64,000 nt of DNA from Sideroxydans sp. (GCA_027310725.1 DAIDAG010000044.1:1-64000); one strand, 5' to 3'. Positions 37,529-47,388 are shown, counted from the first letter of the stretch. Notes: generated by a model from the letters alone, not told the origin. Numbers and translations are program-made.

Positions 37529-38683
37529 ATGAAAAAAACAAGCATGATGCATTATCTGCCCGAGTTGGAAGGGGGCGTCATTGAGCACAAGCTGGCTGAA
37601 TTGCAGGCGATATACCCCAAACTCGGAGTTTGTGTGTTACTGCCGGAAGCCGAAAAGGACAAAGTCGGAGGGTTACAGTCGGCTTTTGCCGGGCGCAAGG
37701 TCCCGCTGATGGGGGCGATCTTCCCGGCGCTGGTCAAGGAAGGCCATTTTGTCACCCGCGGCGCGTGGCTGCTCTGCTTCAAGGAGATGCCGTATTTTGA
37801 GTTGATCGAGAACTTGCCTGAACAGGCGGCGGAAGCAGAACTGCTCGTGGAGAAGATCGCCGGCGACATACGGGCGCAAATCGACCGCACGCCGGACATA
37901 ACGCTGTTCATGCTGTTCGATGCCATGGTGCCGAACATCGGTACGTTGCTCGATAATCTGTACCTGCATCTGGCGAACCGCGTTCATTATGCGGGAGCGA
38001 ATGCGGGCAGCGAAACCTTCCAGCCGATGCCGTGCCTGTTCGACGGCGAGCGCATCGTGCAGAAGGGTGTGCTGCTGGTGTTGCTGAGGCAGAACAAAGG
38101 GGCGATCCTGGAACACGGCTATCAAACGAATCCGCATACCTCTTATGCGACTTCGACCAGCGGCAATTGCATCTCCCAGATCGATTGGCGCCCCGCTTTC
38201 GAGGTGTATCAGGAACTGGTGCGCGAGCATTATGGCGAAGAGGTCACGGCGGAGAATTTCTACCAGTATGGCGTTCATTTTCCGTTCGGCATCGTGCGCG
38301 CCAATCATCATGTCCTGGTGCGCATTCCGGTCATGCTGGCCGACGACGGCTCGCTGTTCTGTGTGGGTGAGGTGCCTGCCAATTCCGTCCTGACCCTGCT
38401 CAAGGCGCCGACCGTGCGCACGGTCGAGACGCTGCACAATGTGGCAGAAGGCCTGAAAGCCCTGAACGGGGAAATCGATGATGCCGAATTATTGTTGTTC
38501 TATTGTGCGGGGCGACGCTTGCATCTCGGGATACCGATGGCCACGACCGAACTGGAAGCCTTTGCCGGACTGACGCACGCGTCGCAGGTCGCCGGCGCGC
38601 TTTCGCTCGGCGAGATCGGCGGATCGACGGTGAATGGCTATCCGCTGTTCCACAATGCAACCTTGGTAGCTTCGTGCTGGTAG
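37529..38683 (+). CDS. FIST N/C-domain sensory protein
   Basis: 384 residues that look like a FIST_N plus FIST_C protein. GGVIEHKLAELQ and GLQSAFAGRKVPLMGAIFPA fit FIST_N; FCVGEVPANSVLTLLKAP and LFYCAGRRLHLG with the ending LSLGEIGGSTVNGYPLFHN fit FIST_C. FIST domains are proposed small-ligand (amino-acid-like) sensors in signalling proteins. No membrane segment. GAGGGGTG precedes the ATG. The stop is one base from the next start, so it is translationally tied to the GGDEF-EAL gene and probably its input module. Confidence 0.82.
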   Translation: MKKTSMMHYLPELEGGVIEHKLAELQAIYPKLGVCVLLPEAEKDKVGGLQSAFAGRKVPLMGAIFPALVKEGHFVTRGAWLLCFKEMPYFELIENLPEQAAEAELLVEKIAGDIRAQIDRTPDITLFMLFDAMVPNIGTLLDNLYLHLANRVHYAGANAGSETFQPMPCLFDGERIVQKGVLLVLLRQNKGAILEHGYQTNPHTSYATSTSGNCISQIDWRPAFEVYQELVREHYGEEVTAENFYQYGVHFPFGIVRANHHVLVRIPVMLADDGSLFCVGEVPANSVLTLLKAPTVRTVETLHNVAEGLKALNGEIDDAELLLFYCAGRRLHLGIPMATTELEAFAGLTHASQVAGALSLGEIGGSTVNGYPLFHNATLVASCW

Positions 38684-38684
38684 C

Positions 38685-40880
38685 ATGCAAAACGAAGACA
38701 TCCTGCCGGTGCTGTATGACCTTGTCGTCACCATCGGCAGCGAGATCAGCGTCAAACCCCTCCTGACGCGAACCCTGCAGCGCCTGCTCTATCACACCTC
38801 GTTTTCGGCCGGATTCATTTGTCTGGATGTTCCGGTGTGCAAGAAAGAGGACGGCCTGGTCGAAGTGCATCTCGATGCGGTGGTGGGCGATTTCGATCTG
38901 ATCGGGGTCATCGGCAAGCCCATTGCTCTGCCGTGTGCGCTCATTTGCGATCCGGCGGGGCGCAAGACAGAACAGGCGGCGTTATTGTCTGCGTTGCGCG
39001 CCACGCAGACGCAATACAGGTCTTTTCTCAGATTGCCGATCGACCATTGCGGTGTGATCGTACTGCTTGCGGGAGAGATGCCGGAAACAAATCTTCCCCT
39101 GACGACGATGTTGCAACCCGTACTGGCGCACCTGGCGAAGGCCGTCGTGCTGTGCCGCAACAACGATGCCCATACCAGCGGATTGGTGAATCAGCGCGAC
39201 TTGCTGGAAAAGGTATTCGAAAGCAGTTATTCCGGAGTGATGATCACCGATGCCGGCGGACACATCATCGAGATCAACCCCGCATTCACCCGCATCACGG
39301 GTTACGAATCGCAAGAGGTATATGGCAAGAATCCGCACCTGCTGGCTTCCGGGCGGCATGACCACGAGTTTTACCGGGAAATGTGGGCCGACATTGAAAG
39401 CAACGGGCATTGGGAGGGTGAGATCTGGAATCGGCGCAAGAACGGCGAGGTTTATCCGGGCTGGCTGAACATCGACTCGGTGCGAGACAAGAACGGCGAA
39501 CTGCTCTATTACTTCGGCATGTTTTCCGACATCAGCACACGCAAGGAAGCCGAAGCGCAGATTCACCAACTGGCTTTCTACGACCCCCTGACCAGGCTGC
39601 CGAACCGCCGCCTGCTGATCGAGCGTCTGCAGCAGGCTTTTTCCGTCGGGGCGCGTAACGGGCAACACGGCGCGGTATTGTTCATCGACCTGGATAATTT
39701 CAAGACGCTCAACGATACCAAAGGGCATGATATCGGCGACCAATTGCTGTCCGAAGTGGCGGAGCGGCTTAATGCCTGCGTGCGCGACGGCGATACGGTC
39801 GCGCGGCTGGGCGGCGACGAATTCGTGGTGGTTCTGGAGGCGTTGAATACGGCCTCGGACGAAGCGGCAGCGCAAGCGGATACGGTTGCCGAAAAGATAC
39901 GCGATGTCCTGGGCCGGCCCTATCAGTTGGGCAGGCACACCCACTACTCCACGCCGAGTATCGGAGTGGTGCTGTTTCTCGGTCATCGGCAAAATCTGGA
40001 CGATGTGATGAAATTCGCCGATACCGCGATGTACCAGGCGAAGACCGCCGGACGCAACACCATTCGTTTTTACGATCCTGTGATGCAGGCGGCTATCGAG
40101 GCGCGTGCCCAACTCGAAGAAGACTTGAGGCATTCCCTGGAGCTCCGGCAGCTGTGTCTCTACTACCAGATACAGATGGATAACCGGAATCGTCCCGTGG
40201 GTGCAGAAGCGCTGTTGCGCTGGCAGCACCCCGAACGGGGGTTGATCTCCCCGGCACAATTCATTCCGATGGCTGAAGAGAGCGGACTCATCATACCGAT
40301 CGGGCTTTGGGTGTTACAGACCGCGTGTGCGCAACTCAAGGCCTGGCAGGGCGATGCGCGGACACAACGTTTGACAATGGCGGTGAACGTCAGTGCGAAA
40401 CAGTTCCGCAGCCCGGATTTCGTTGCGCAAGTTGAAAGCACACTGGCGGAGATGAACGCGAAGCCGGCGCTGTTGAAGCTCGAGTTGACGGAAAGTATCG
40501 TGCTGGAAGACGTAGAAGGGACCATAGCCAAAATGCGCGAGCTGAAGAGGGTGGGTGTGAGCTTCTCGATGGACGATTTCGGGACGGGCTACTCTTCGCT
40601 GCAATATCTGAAACGCCTGCCGCTGGACCAGATCAAGATCGACCAGTCCTTTGTGCGCGACATCGTTACGGATTCCAATGATGCCGCAATCGTGCAGACC
40701 ATCATCGCGATGAGCGAGGTACTGGGACTGAGCGTGATAGCCGAGGGTGTGGAGACGGAGGCGCAGCGCGAGTTTCTGGATTTGCGCGGATGCCACGCTT
40801 TTCAGGGTTTCCTGTACGGCCGGCCGGCACCGCTGCAGGATTTCGAGGCGAGACTGAGAGAGATCAATGTCAACGTATAA
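38685..40880 (+). CDS. PAS-GGDEF-EAL c-di-GMP enzyme
   Basis: 731 residues: an N-terminal alpha/beta region that may be a degenerate GAF domain (about 1-165), PAS (about 175-300, SYSGVMITDAGGHIIEINPA), GGDEF (about 305-470, RLGGDEFVVVLE) and EAL (about 480-725, EALLRWQHPE and DDFGTGYSSLQYL). Both active sites look intact. No membrane segment, so cytoplasmic. It follows the FIST gene by one base and overlaps the HD-GYP gene by 14 bp. Confidence 0.9.
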   Translation: MQNEDILPVLYDLVVTIGSEISVKPLLTRTLQRLLYHTSFSAGFICLDVPVCKKEDGLVEVHLDAVVGDFDLIGVIGKPIALPCALICDPAGRKTEQAALLSALRATQTQYRSFLRLPIDHCGVIVLLAGEMPETNLPLTTMLQPVLAHLAKAVVLCRNNDAHTSGLVNQRDLLEKVFESSYSGVMITDAGGHIIEINPAFTRITGYESQEVYGKNPHLLASGRHDHEFYREMWADIESNGHWEGEIWNRRKNGEVYPGWLNIDSVRDKNGELLYYFGMFSDISTRKEAEAQIHQLAFYDPLTRLPNRRLLIERLQQAFSVGARNGQHGAVLFIDLDNFKTLNDTKGHDIGDQLLSEVAERLNACVRDGDTVARLGGDEFVVVLEALNTASDEAAAQADTVAEKIRDVLGRPYQLGRHTHYSTPSIGVVLFLGHRQNLDDVMKFADTAMYQAKTAGRNTIRFYDPVMQAAIEARAQLEEDLRHSLELRQLCLYYQIQMDNRNRPVGAEALLRWQHPERGLISPAQFIPMAEESGLIIPIGLWVLQTACAQLKAWQGDARTQRLTMAVNVSAKQFRSPDFVAQVESTLAEMNAKPALLKLELTESIVLEDVEGTIAKMRELKRVGVSFSMDDFGTGYSSLQYLKRLPLDQIKIDQSFVRDIVTDSNDAAIVQTIIAMSEVLGLSVIAEGVETEAQREFLDLRGCHAFQGFLYGRPAPLQDFEARLREINVNV

Positions 40881-42102
40881 CGTCAATCTGCATGAGGCCG
40901 TCTACTCCTTGTCGGACGCGCTTGATCTGGTAGGCGTCACGCATATCCATCACGGCAAACGCGTTGCCTACATGGCGACCGAGTGCGGCAAGCAACTGGG
41001 CTGGAAGGGGGCTCGCCTGGACGAGCTTTTTCAGGCAGCCATCTTGCACGACAGCGGGGTATCCAGAACCACGGTGCATGCCAGACTGACCCAGCTGGCA
41101 TGGGAGGACGAGGCGGATCATTGCAGGCTCGGCGCCGAATTGCTGGCCGGCAGCCCTTTATTGAAACACTTGTCGGATACCGTGCTGCACCACCATACGC
41201 ATTGGAGTGTACTCAAGGATCTGGATCTGCCGCCGGAGGTCAAGCTGCGCGCAAACTGCATCTACATGGTTGACCGGGTGGATGTGCTGGCGTTGGGTTA
41301 TCAGGTCGGCGGGGAAGATATCCTGCTGGGCAAGGATGAGATCAGGCACAAGATATTCGAACGTCGCGGCGACTGGTTCTGCCCGGAGCTGGTCGATGCT
41401 TTTATGGAGATATCCGGCTCCGAAGCCTTCTGGTTCACGCTGGAGAGCGACGATGTCAACGCGTATCTGGCGACCTGGTTGTCGCATTTTCCGGATCAGA
41501 CCATGGAGTTCCATGAGTTGCGCAGCCTGGTGCATGTCTTCTCATGTATCGTCGATGCAAAAAGCCCCTTCACCAAACAGCATTCCGATGGTGTCGCCAA
41601 ACTTGCTCGACATATCGGCGGCTTGTTCCGGCTGCCGGAAGCAACCTGCGAAATGCTGGAGTTGGTCGGCTTGTTGCACGATATAGGCAAGTTACGGGTA
41701 CCGGATAGCCTGCTGGAGAAGCCGGGTAAGCTGAATGATGCCGAGATCGCCATCATGCGGCGGCACAGTTTCGATACTTACAGCATTTTGAAAAACATCA
41801 AGGGGTTGGAGCAGATCAGCTTGTGGGCGTTACAACATCATGAGCGGATGGACGGCACGGGCTATCCATTTCAATCCAAAGGCACCGATCTCTCTTTGGA
41901 AGCGCGTATCGTCGCTGTGGCAGATGTATTCCAGGCGCTGGCACAAGCGCGTCCTTACCGGGGGCCGCTGGAGCTGCAGGTGATAATGACCTTTCTCAAG
42001 CTGGAAGCCGAGGGAGGCAAATTGGACGAGAAAGTGGTCGCGACAGTGGGGGCGAACCTGCAGGGATGTTGGCAAGCCGCTGCAGGACACATGCAGTTGT
42101 AA
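40867..42102 (+). CDS. Tandem HD / HD-GYP c-di-GMP phosphodiesterase
   Basis: 411 residues with two HD modules. The N-terminal one (about 25-130) has HHGKRVAY, ILHDSGVS and LHHHTHW but no GYP motif. The C-terminal one (about 215-400) has the full HD-GYP signature: HDIGKLRVPDSLLEKPGKL, MRRHSFDTY and HHERMDGTGYP. HD-GYP enzymes hydrolyse c-di-GMP to pGpG or GMP. It is the third gene of the FIST/GGDEF-EAL/HD-GYP run and overlaps the preceding gene, so opposing activities are co-expressed. Confidence 0.9.
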   Translation: MSTYNVNLHEAVYSLSDALDLVGVTHIHHGKRVAYMATECGKQLGWKGARLDELFQAAILHDSGVSRTTVHARLTQLAWEDEADHCRLGAELLAGSPLLKHLSDTVLHHHTHWSVLKDLDLPPEVKLRANCIYMVDRVDVLALGYQVGGEDILLGKDEIRHKIFERRGDWFCPELVDAFMEISGSEAFWFTLESDDVNAYLATWLSHFPDQTMEFHELRSLVHVFSCIVDAKSPFTKQHSDGVAKLARHIGGLFRLPEATCEMLELVGLLHDIGKLRVPDSLLEKPGKLNDAEIAIMRRHSFDTYSILKNIKGLEQISLWALQHHERMDGTGYPFQSKGTDLSLEARIVAVADVFQALAQARPYRGPLELQVIMTFLKLEAEGGKLDEKVVATVGANLQGCWQAAAGHMQL

Positions 42103-42113
42103 ACCGCCCCTTA

Positions 42114-42533
42114 TTACCCGTGCGTATTGGACTGTGCCGAGAACTGCGTCAACTCTACCAGCGGTGCCGGCTGCCAGCCGGGCTTGCGATGTTCGGCCAC
42201 GACATTGGTGAAGATGCCGCCGCGCACGTAGAACTTGGCGGTCAGGCGCATGAAGCGGGGTTGTATGGCGGCGACCAGATCGTCCAGTACGCGGTTGGTC
42301 ACATCCTCGTGGAAATGCCCTTCGTTGCGGAACGACCAGATATAGAGCTTCAGGCTCTTCAACTCCACGCATTTTTCGTCGGCGATGTAATCCAGGATCA
42401 GGGTGGCGAAGTCGGGCTGGCCTGTTTTGGGGCACAAACAGGTGAATTCCGGGATCTCCATGTGGATGTGGTAGTCCCGTTTGGGCTGCGGGTTGGGAAA
42501 AGTTTCCAATGTCTTAGTGGGTTGGCTGGTCAT
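42114..42533 (-). CDS. queF: NADPH-dependent preQ0 reductase QueF
   Basis: 139-residue short (type I) QueF of the tunneling fold, reducing 7-cyano-7-deazaguanine to preQ1 in queuosine synthesis. The catalytic Cys region is [14 protein letters not shown]; the substrate motif is [20 protein letters not shown]. No other queuosine gene is in the window and no preQ1 riboswitch was recognised upstream. Divergent from smc with a 60-bp gap. Confidence 0.95.
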   Translation of the reverse strand: MTSQPTKTLETFPNPQPKRDYHIHMEIPEFTCLCPKTGQPDFATLILDYIADEKCVELKSLKLYIWSFRNEGHFHEDVTNRVLDDLVAAIQPRFMRLTAKFYVRGGIFTNVVAEHRKPGWQPAPLVELTQFSAQSNTHG

Positions 42534-42593
42534 TTGGTGAGGTGCCCGGGTTCAGTTAGAATGCGGCGCATTATATCGTCAGCCTGAATCAAA

Positions 42594-45500
42594 TTGCGTC
42601 TCGCACATATAAAGTTAGCCGGTTTCAAGTCCTTCGTTGATCCCACCCACATCTCCCTGCCCGGGCAGCTGGTGGGTATCGTCGGTCCGAACGGCTGCGG
42701 CAAATCCAACGTGATCGACGCACTGCGCTGGGTGTTGGGCGAGTCCCGTGCCTCGGCTTTGCGCGGCGAATCCATGCAGGACGTCATTTTCAACGGTTCC
42801 GGTAACCGCAAACCGGTGGCGCGTGCCAGCGTCGAACTGGTGTTCGACAATTCTCTGGGCAAGGTCGGCGGGCAGTGGGCGACTTATGCCGAGATCTCCA
42901 TCAAGCGCGTCCTGCAGCGCGACGGCGATTCCAGCTACTACATCAATAATCAATCCGTACGCCGCAAGGACATCACCGATATCTTCCTCGGTACCGGAGT
43001 CGGCGCGCGCGCCTACGCAATCATCGAGCAGGGCATGATCTCGCGCATCATCGAGGCCAAGCCGGAAGAGTTGCGTGTTTTCCTTGAGGAAGCGGCCGGC
43101 GTTTCCAAATACCGCGACCGTCGCCGCGAGACTGAATTGCGCCTGGGCGATACGCGCGACAACCTGTTGCGCGTTTCCGACATTCTGCAGGAACTCGACA
43201 AGCAACTGGTACATCTGGGCGAACAGGCAGAAGTGGCCAAGACCTATCGTGAGCTGGAAGCGCGGCGCGAGACCACGCAACGCCTGTTATGGCTGGTGAA
43301 CAAACAGGAAGCCGAGTCGCGTCGTGTGCGTTTTGCGCAACAGGTGGAAAAGACCAGGAACGACCTCGAAGCCGAAATCGCCAGGCTGCGCGAAGTGGAG
43401 AGCAAGCTGGAAACCGCCCGCAGCGAGCACTTCGGCCTGTCCGACGCGCTGCATGCCAAGCAGGGCGAGCTGTACGCGACCAATGCCGAAGTGGCGCGGC
43501 TGGAACAGCAGATCGCCTTCCTGGTCGAGCAGCGCAACCGGCTTTCGCAACAGATACAGAACGGCGAACGCCAGATCGCGCAGCAGCAGACTCAGTTGCA
43601 AGGGCTGCGTACCTTGCGTGCACACTGGCAGCAACAGCAGGAAGATGCGGTCGTGCGCGTGGCGGTATGCGAGAACCGCAGCGAGGCCGAAGCGCAGAGC
43701 CTGCCGCAGGTCGAAGAGGCGGCGCGCGCGGCGCAGGATCGTCTCGGCACGATGCAGCGTGAGCAGATGCTGGTCCAGCAGCAATTGCAGATATTCGAGA
43801 CCCAGCGCGGGCATGTGCAGGGCAATGTGCAGCAACTGGACAGCCGCCGTTCGCGCCTGATGCTGGAACGCGACAATTTGCCCCAGACTGACGTCGGCTT
43901 GCTGGAGCAGAACCAGCAACAACTGATCGAGATGCAGAATGAATACGAGATGCAGCAACAGCAACTGGCGGAATTGCAGGAGCGTTTGCCGCTGGCCGAT
44001 GCCGAGCGCCGCAGACAGCGCGATGCCGTGCAGGAACTCGAGCGGCAACTGGCGAAGACCGACGCGCGACTGAACGCCCTGCAACAGCTGCAGACACAGC
44101 TCGATAACGACAAGAACCTGAAGGCTTGGCTGACGCGGCACCAATTGGATAGTGCGCCGCGCCTGTGGCAGTCCATCCGCATCGATCAGGGTTGGGAAGA
44201 CGCGCTGGAGTCGGTGTTGCGCGAGCGCATCAATGCTCTGGCGCTGCCGAACCTGGAAGATGCTGCAGGCTGGAACGATGCACCGCCGGCCAAGCTGGCC
44301 GTGTATGCGGCGGATGGCTCGCGCCCGAACAATACGCCTGTGCATGCCGGTCTGACGCCGCTGGCGAGCTACGTGCACTGTCAGGATATGCAAGCTGCGC
44401 CGGTGGTGGCGGATTGGCTGGCAGGGGTGTATGCCGTTGCCGGCCTGGACGAGGCATTGAGCCAGCGTGCCAATCTGCCTGCCGGCTCCTGGCTGGTGAC
44501 GGCGCAGGGCCATCTGGTCGGTGCGCACAGCGTGCTGTTCCATGCACCGGACAGCCAGTTGCATGGCGTGCTGGCTCGCCAGCGCGAGATCGAACAGTTG
44601 CAGCAGGAAACGCAGCTACGCAGCGAAGCGCTGGAGCACGGAAAGCAACAGTCCGCGCTGGCCGAAGAGGCCTATCGCTCCGTCGAAGGGCGCATCGCAC
44701 CCTTACGCAATTCAAGCAGCGACCTGCAGCAGCGCCAGCACAGCGTGCAGATGCAGATCCTGAAGCTGACCCAGGCCAACGAACGCACGCAGGAACGCAA
44801 CGTGCAGATCGCGCAGGAACTGGAAGAACTGGCGGACCGCATCGCGAACGAGCAGCGCCAGATGGAGGAGATCGCCGAGCAGACGGCGATACAGCGCGAG
44901 AAGCTGGCATCGCAGCAGATGGAAAGCGATCAGGCACGGCAGCAGTCCGGCTTGCAGGACAATCTGTTGCGCGAACAGCGCGATCGCGCGCAAAAGGCGC
45001 AGCACGAGTTGCAGGAAGCACGTTTTTTTGCCAAGACTTGTGCGGAGAAACTATCCGACCTCGAACAAAACCTGAAGCAGCATGGCGAGACGCTGACGCA
45101 ACTGGAAGAGGCATTGGCGCACAGCCGCAACGAGCAGGCCAACCTGAGCGAAGGCGAAGCCGATATCCAGCTGCAGGGCGCTTTGCAACAACGCCAGGTG
45201 CATGAGCAGGCATTGGCCGAAGCGCGCAACACGCTGGAAAATGCCACGCTGAATCTGAACCGCATGGAGCAGGAGCGCATGGCCTGCGAGCAGAAGCTGC
45301 ATCCGCTGCGCGAGAAGGTCGGCGAGATCACGCTGAAGGAACAGGAAGCGCGGATCCAGTTCGAACAGTGGGCGGAACAACTGCAGGGTGTAGACGAAGA
45401 ACCGTTGCTGCCGCTGATCGAGGGCGCCAAGGCGGGCGGGCTACAGAACGAATTGACGCGTTTGGCCAACGAGATCACCGCGCTGGGCGCGGTGAATCTG

Positions 45501-46124
45501 GCAGCGCTGGAAGAGTTGCAGTCGGCGCAGGAGCGCAAGACCTATCTGGATGCGCAGGCCAAGGACTTGAACGAGGCGATCGAGACCTTGGAAGACGCGA
45601 TCCGCCGCATAGACAAGGAATCACGCGACCTGTTGATGGCGACCTACGAGGAAGTGAACCGCCATCTGTCCGAACTGTTCCCGATCCTGTTCGGCGGCGG
45701 CGACGCGAAACTGGTGCTGACAGGTGAAGAGATCCTGGACAGCGGCGTGCAGGTGATGGCACATCCGCCCGGCAAGAAGAACGCTTCCATCCATCTGCTG
45801 TCCGGCGGCGAGAAGGCACTGACCGCCATTGCCCTGGTTTTTTCGCTGTTCCAGCTCAACCCGGCGCCGTTCTGTGTGTTGGACGAGGTGGATGCACCGT
45901 TGGACGACACCAACACCGAACGATTGTGCAAACTGATCCAGAAGATGTCGGACAAAACGCAGTTTGTCTACATCAGCCACAACAAGATCACCATGGAGAT
46001 GGCGCAGCAGCTCATCGGCGTCACCATGCAGGAACGCGGCGTATCCAAGGTGGTGTCGGTGGATATCGAAGAGGCGTTGAAGTTGCGCGAAGACAGCGGT
46101 GGTAAAACCGCTGTTGCAGCTTAA
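42594..46124 (+). CDS. smc: Chromosome segregation protein SMC
   Basis: 1176-residue structural-maintenance-of-chromosomes ATPase. Walker A GPNGCGKSNVIDALRW (about 31-46), two long coiled coils separated by a hinge (about 510-660), the ABC signature LLSGGEKALTAIAL, and Walker B CVLDEVDAPLDDTN near the C-terminus. The start is TTG at 42594: the protein then begins MRLAHIKLAGFKSFVDPT, as SMC should, and a stop codon three codons upstream rules out an earlier start. scpA and scpB are not nearby. It converges on the DUF4124 gene with a 4-bp overlap. Confidence 0.96.
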   Translation: MRLAHIKLAGFKSFVDPTHISLPGQLVGIVGPNGCGKSNVIDALRWVLGESRASALRGESMQDVIFNGSGNRKPVARASVELVFDNSLGKVGGQWATYAEISIKRVLQRDGDSSYYINNQSVRRKDITDIFLGTGVGARAYAIIEQGMISRIIEAKPEELRVFLEEAAGVSKYRDRRRETELRLGDTRDNLLRVSDILQELDKQLVHLGEQAEVAKTYRELEARRETTQRLLWLVNKQEAESRRVRFAQQVEKTRNDLEAEIARLREVESKLETARSEHFGLSDALHAKQGELYATNAEVARLEQQIAFLVEQRNRLSQQIQNGERQIAQQQTQLQGLRTLRAHWQQQQEDAVVRVAVCENRSEAEAQSLPQVEEAARAAQDRLGTMQREQMLVQQQLQIFETQRGHVQGNVQQLDSRRSRLMLERDNLPQTDVGLLEQNQQQLIEMQNEYEMQQQQLAELQERLPLADAERRRQRDAVQELERQLAKTDARLNALQQLQTQLDNDKNLKAWLTRHQLDSAPRLWQSIRIDQGWEDALESVLRERINALALPNLEDAAGWNDAPPAKLAVYAADGSRPNNTPVHAGLTPLASYVHCQDMQAAPVVADWLAGVYAVAGLDEALSQRANLPAGSWLVTAQGHLVGAHSVLFHAPDSQLHGVLARQREIEQLQQETQLRSEALEHGKQQSALAEEAYRSVEGRIAPLRNSSSDLQQRQHSVQMQILKLTQANERTQERNVQIAQELEELADRIANEQRQMEEIAEQTAIQREKLASQQMESDQARQQSGLQDNLLREQRDRAQKAQHELQEARFFAKTCAEKLSDLEQNLKQHGETLTQLEEALAHSRNEQANLSEGEADIQLQGALQQRQVHEQALAEARNTLENATLNLNRMEQERMACEQKLHPLREKVGEITLKEQEARIQFEQWAEQLQGVDEEPLLPLIEGAKAGGLQNELTRLANEITALGAVNLAALEELQSAQERKTYLDAQAKDLNEAIETLEDAIRRIDKESRDLLMATYEEVNRHLSELFPILFGGGDAKLVLTGEEILDSGVQVMAHPPGKKNASIHLLSGGEKALTAIALVFSLFQLNPAPFCVLDEVDAPLDDTNTERLCKLIQKMSDKTQFVYISHNKITMEMAQQLIGVTMQERGVSKVVSVDIEEALKLREDSGGKTAVAA

Positions 46125-46573
46125 TCGCAGCTGGAGCTGATTGTTTTGCGGGCATCCTCCAGGCGTTGTGCGCGCGTGGCATCATCCATAAAAGAGGGAT
46201 TGCCGTTGGCATCGTAAGTAACGATACGCGGGCTTTGTTCCAGCGCCTGGGAGCTTTCGCGTGCAGCAGCACAGTTTTTCTTCTTGGCTTCGGTCTCCGC
46301 ATCCTTTTGAGCCTGTTTTTGTGCGGCTTCTTCTTGTGCCTTCTTGGATTTTTTCATTTCAGCCTCGCGTTCGGCGGCACTCTTGGGGGAGTGGGCGGCA
46401 GGAGCTTCCGCACGTTCTTTGCCCGCGATGTTGCGCACGGTTTCGGTCGTTACATCGGGAGGCGGGGTATCCGAGTAATGCACTTTCCCTTCGGCATCCA
46501 CCCATTTGTTCAGTGCGGCGTGGGCATTCAGGGACAGTATCGACAGTGCGATAACGAAAAGATAGTGCTTCAT
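46121..46573 (-). CDS. DUF4124-domain exported protein
   Basis: 150 residues: signal peptide (KHYLFVIALSILSLNAHA), then the DUF4124 core (ALNKWVDAEGKVHYSDTPPP) and a charged, Lys/Glu/Ala-rich helix with four cysteines overall in the C-terminal part (NCAAARES, SSSCD). DUF4124 proteins are common in beta/gammaproteobacteria, exported and of unknown role. GGAGG lies before the ATG at 46573, which decides against the longer frame. Confidence 0.85.
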   Translation of the reverse strand: MKHYLFVIALSILSLNAHAALNKWVDAEGKVHYSDTPPPDVTTETVRNIAGKERAEAPAAHSPKSAAEREAEMKKSKKAQEEAAQKQAQKDAETEAKKKNCAAARESSQALEQSPRIVTYDANGNPSFMDDATRAQRLEDARKTISSSCD

Positions 46574-46711
46574 GAGGTCATCCTCCAAGATTGATGGTCG
46601 CGAAACTAGCTGTTAATTTGCCCCGCGTCAATTTATGATAGCGCCCGGGTTTTAACCTGGCTACTAATCTCAGAAGTCCGGGAACGACTACCAGCGGAGT
46701 TGCAAGCCGAA

Positions 46712-47383
46712 ATGTCACGTACACAATCGCAGGCAGGAATCAATCAGGATTATTTCCAGATAGAAAAGAATCAGGAACTGGTACTCCGATTGTTTCGTTC
46801 CTATTACCGAGCGCACCAGAATTCAGGAAAACTGTTCGACGACCTGCCGGATTTTTTCCTGGTCAAGCCGATCGACCTTAAAAATGCAGATTTGACGACG
46901 CGGCCTTCCGACAAGCTGATAATTGACGACTGCGTGAATCGGGCACAGGAGCGCAGGGGATATGTCGGAGTCAGCAAGCGGAAGAATCCCAAGCTGAACT
47001 ATTATTGGCTGGAGCTGGCCGTACTTCCGTTCGTGTTGGGTGACCCCGTGTCGGAGAACAACAAGAACGAGTTCTTCTACGTTCTGAGCAATTTCATCGA
47101 ATACACAAAACGGCATCCCAAAGTCTACGGGGATATCACCGCCGAGATCGATTCCGACAAGGATCTGGCGTTGATGCTGAAAGAGATCAACAGGCAAGGC
47201 ATCAGCCTTGGGGAATTGTTGCAGGTCTACCCCCAGGAGATGCTGGTCCAGTTTAACGCGAACTGGCCGATCAGCGAAGTGAACAAGCTGTTGATGACAC
47301 TGAAAGACAACGATCAGAGCTGGTGTGAAGTCTTTTTCGAGTATCTGATCTATGTCATGGGCAGAAAGGGCAAGGGCGGCTAA
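46712..47383 (+). CDS. Unknown protein upstream of guaB
   Basis: 223 residues from the ATG at 46712 (GGAG at 46695-46698 is rather far; TTG 46700 is an alternative). Soluble, mostly helical by appearance, charged, with RSYYRAHQNSGKLFDDLPDFF near the start and FNANWPISEVNKLLMTLKDN near the end. No cofactor, nuclease or membrane motif seen. It lies 60 bp before guaB, which has its own promoter candidate. I do not recognise a family. Confidence 0.65.
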   Translation: MSRTQSQAGINQDYFQIEKNQELVLRLFRSYYRAHQNSGKLFDDLPDFFLVKPIDLKNADLTTRPSDKLIIDDCVNRAQERRGYVGVSKRKNPKLNYYWLELAVLPFVLGDPVSENNKNEFFYVLSNFIEYTKRHPKVYGDITAEIDSDKDLALMLKEINRQGISLGELLQVYPQEMLVQFNANWPISEVNKLLMTLKDNDQSWCEVFFEYLIYVMGRKGKGG

Positions 47384-47388
47384 TCGCA

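Noticed and set aside
42534-42593. preQ1 riboswitch upstream of queF
   Set aside because: The 60-bp gap shows no recognisable preQ1 pseudoknot pattern on the minus strand and has to accommodate the smc start as well.
43287-44564. 425-codon minus-strand frame inside smc
   Set aside because: Antisense of the SMC coiled coil (Leu/Gln-rich mirror of Glu/Gln/Arg codons), without a domain or start signal.
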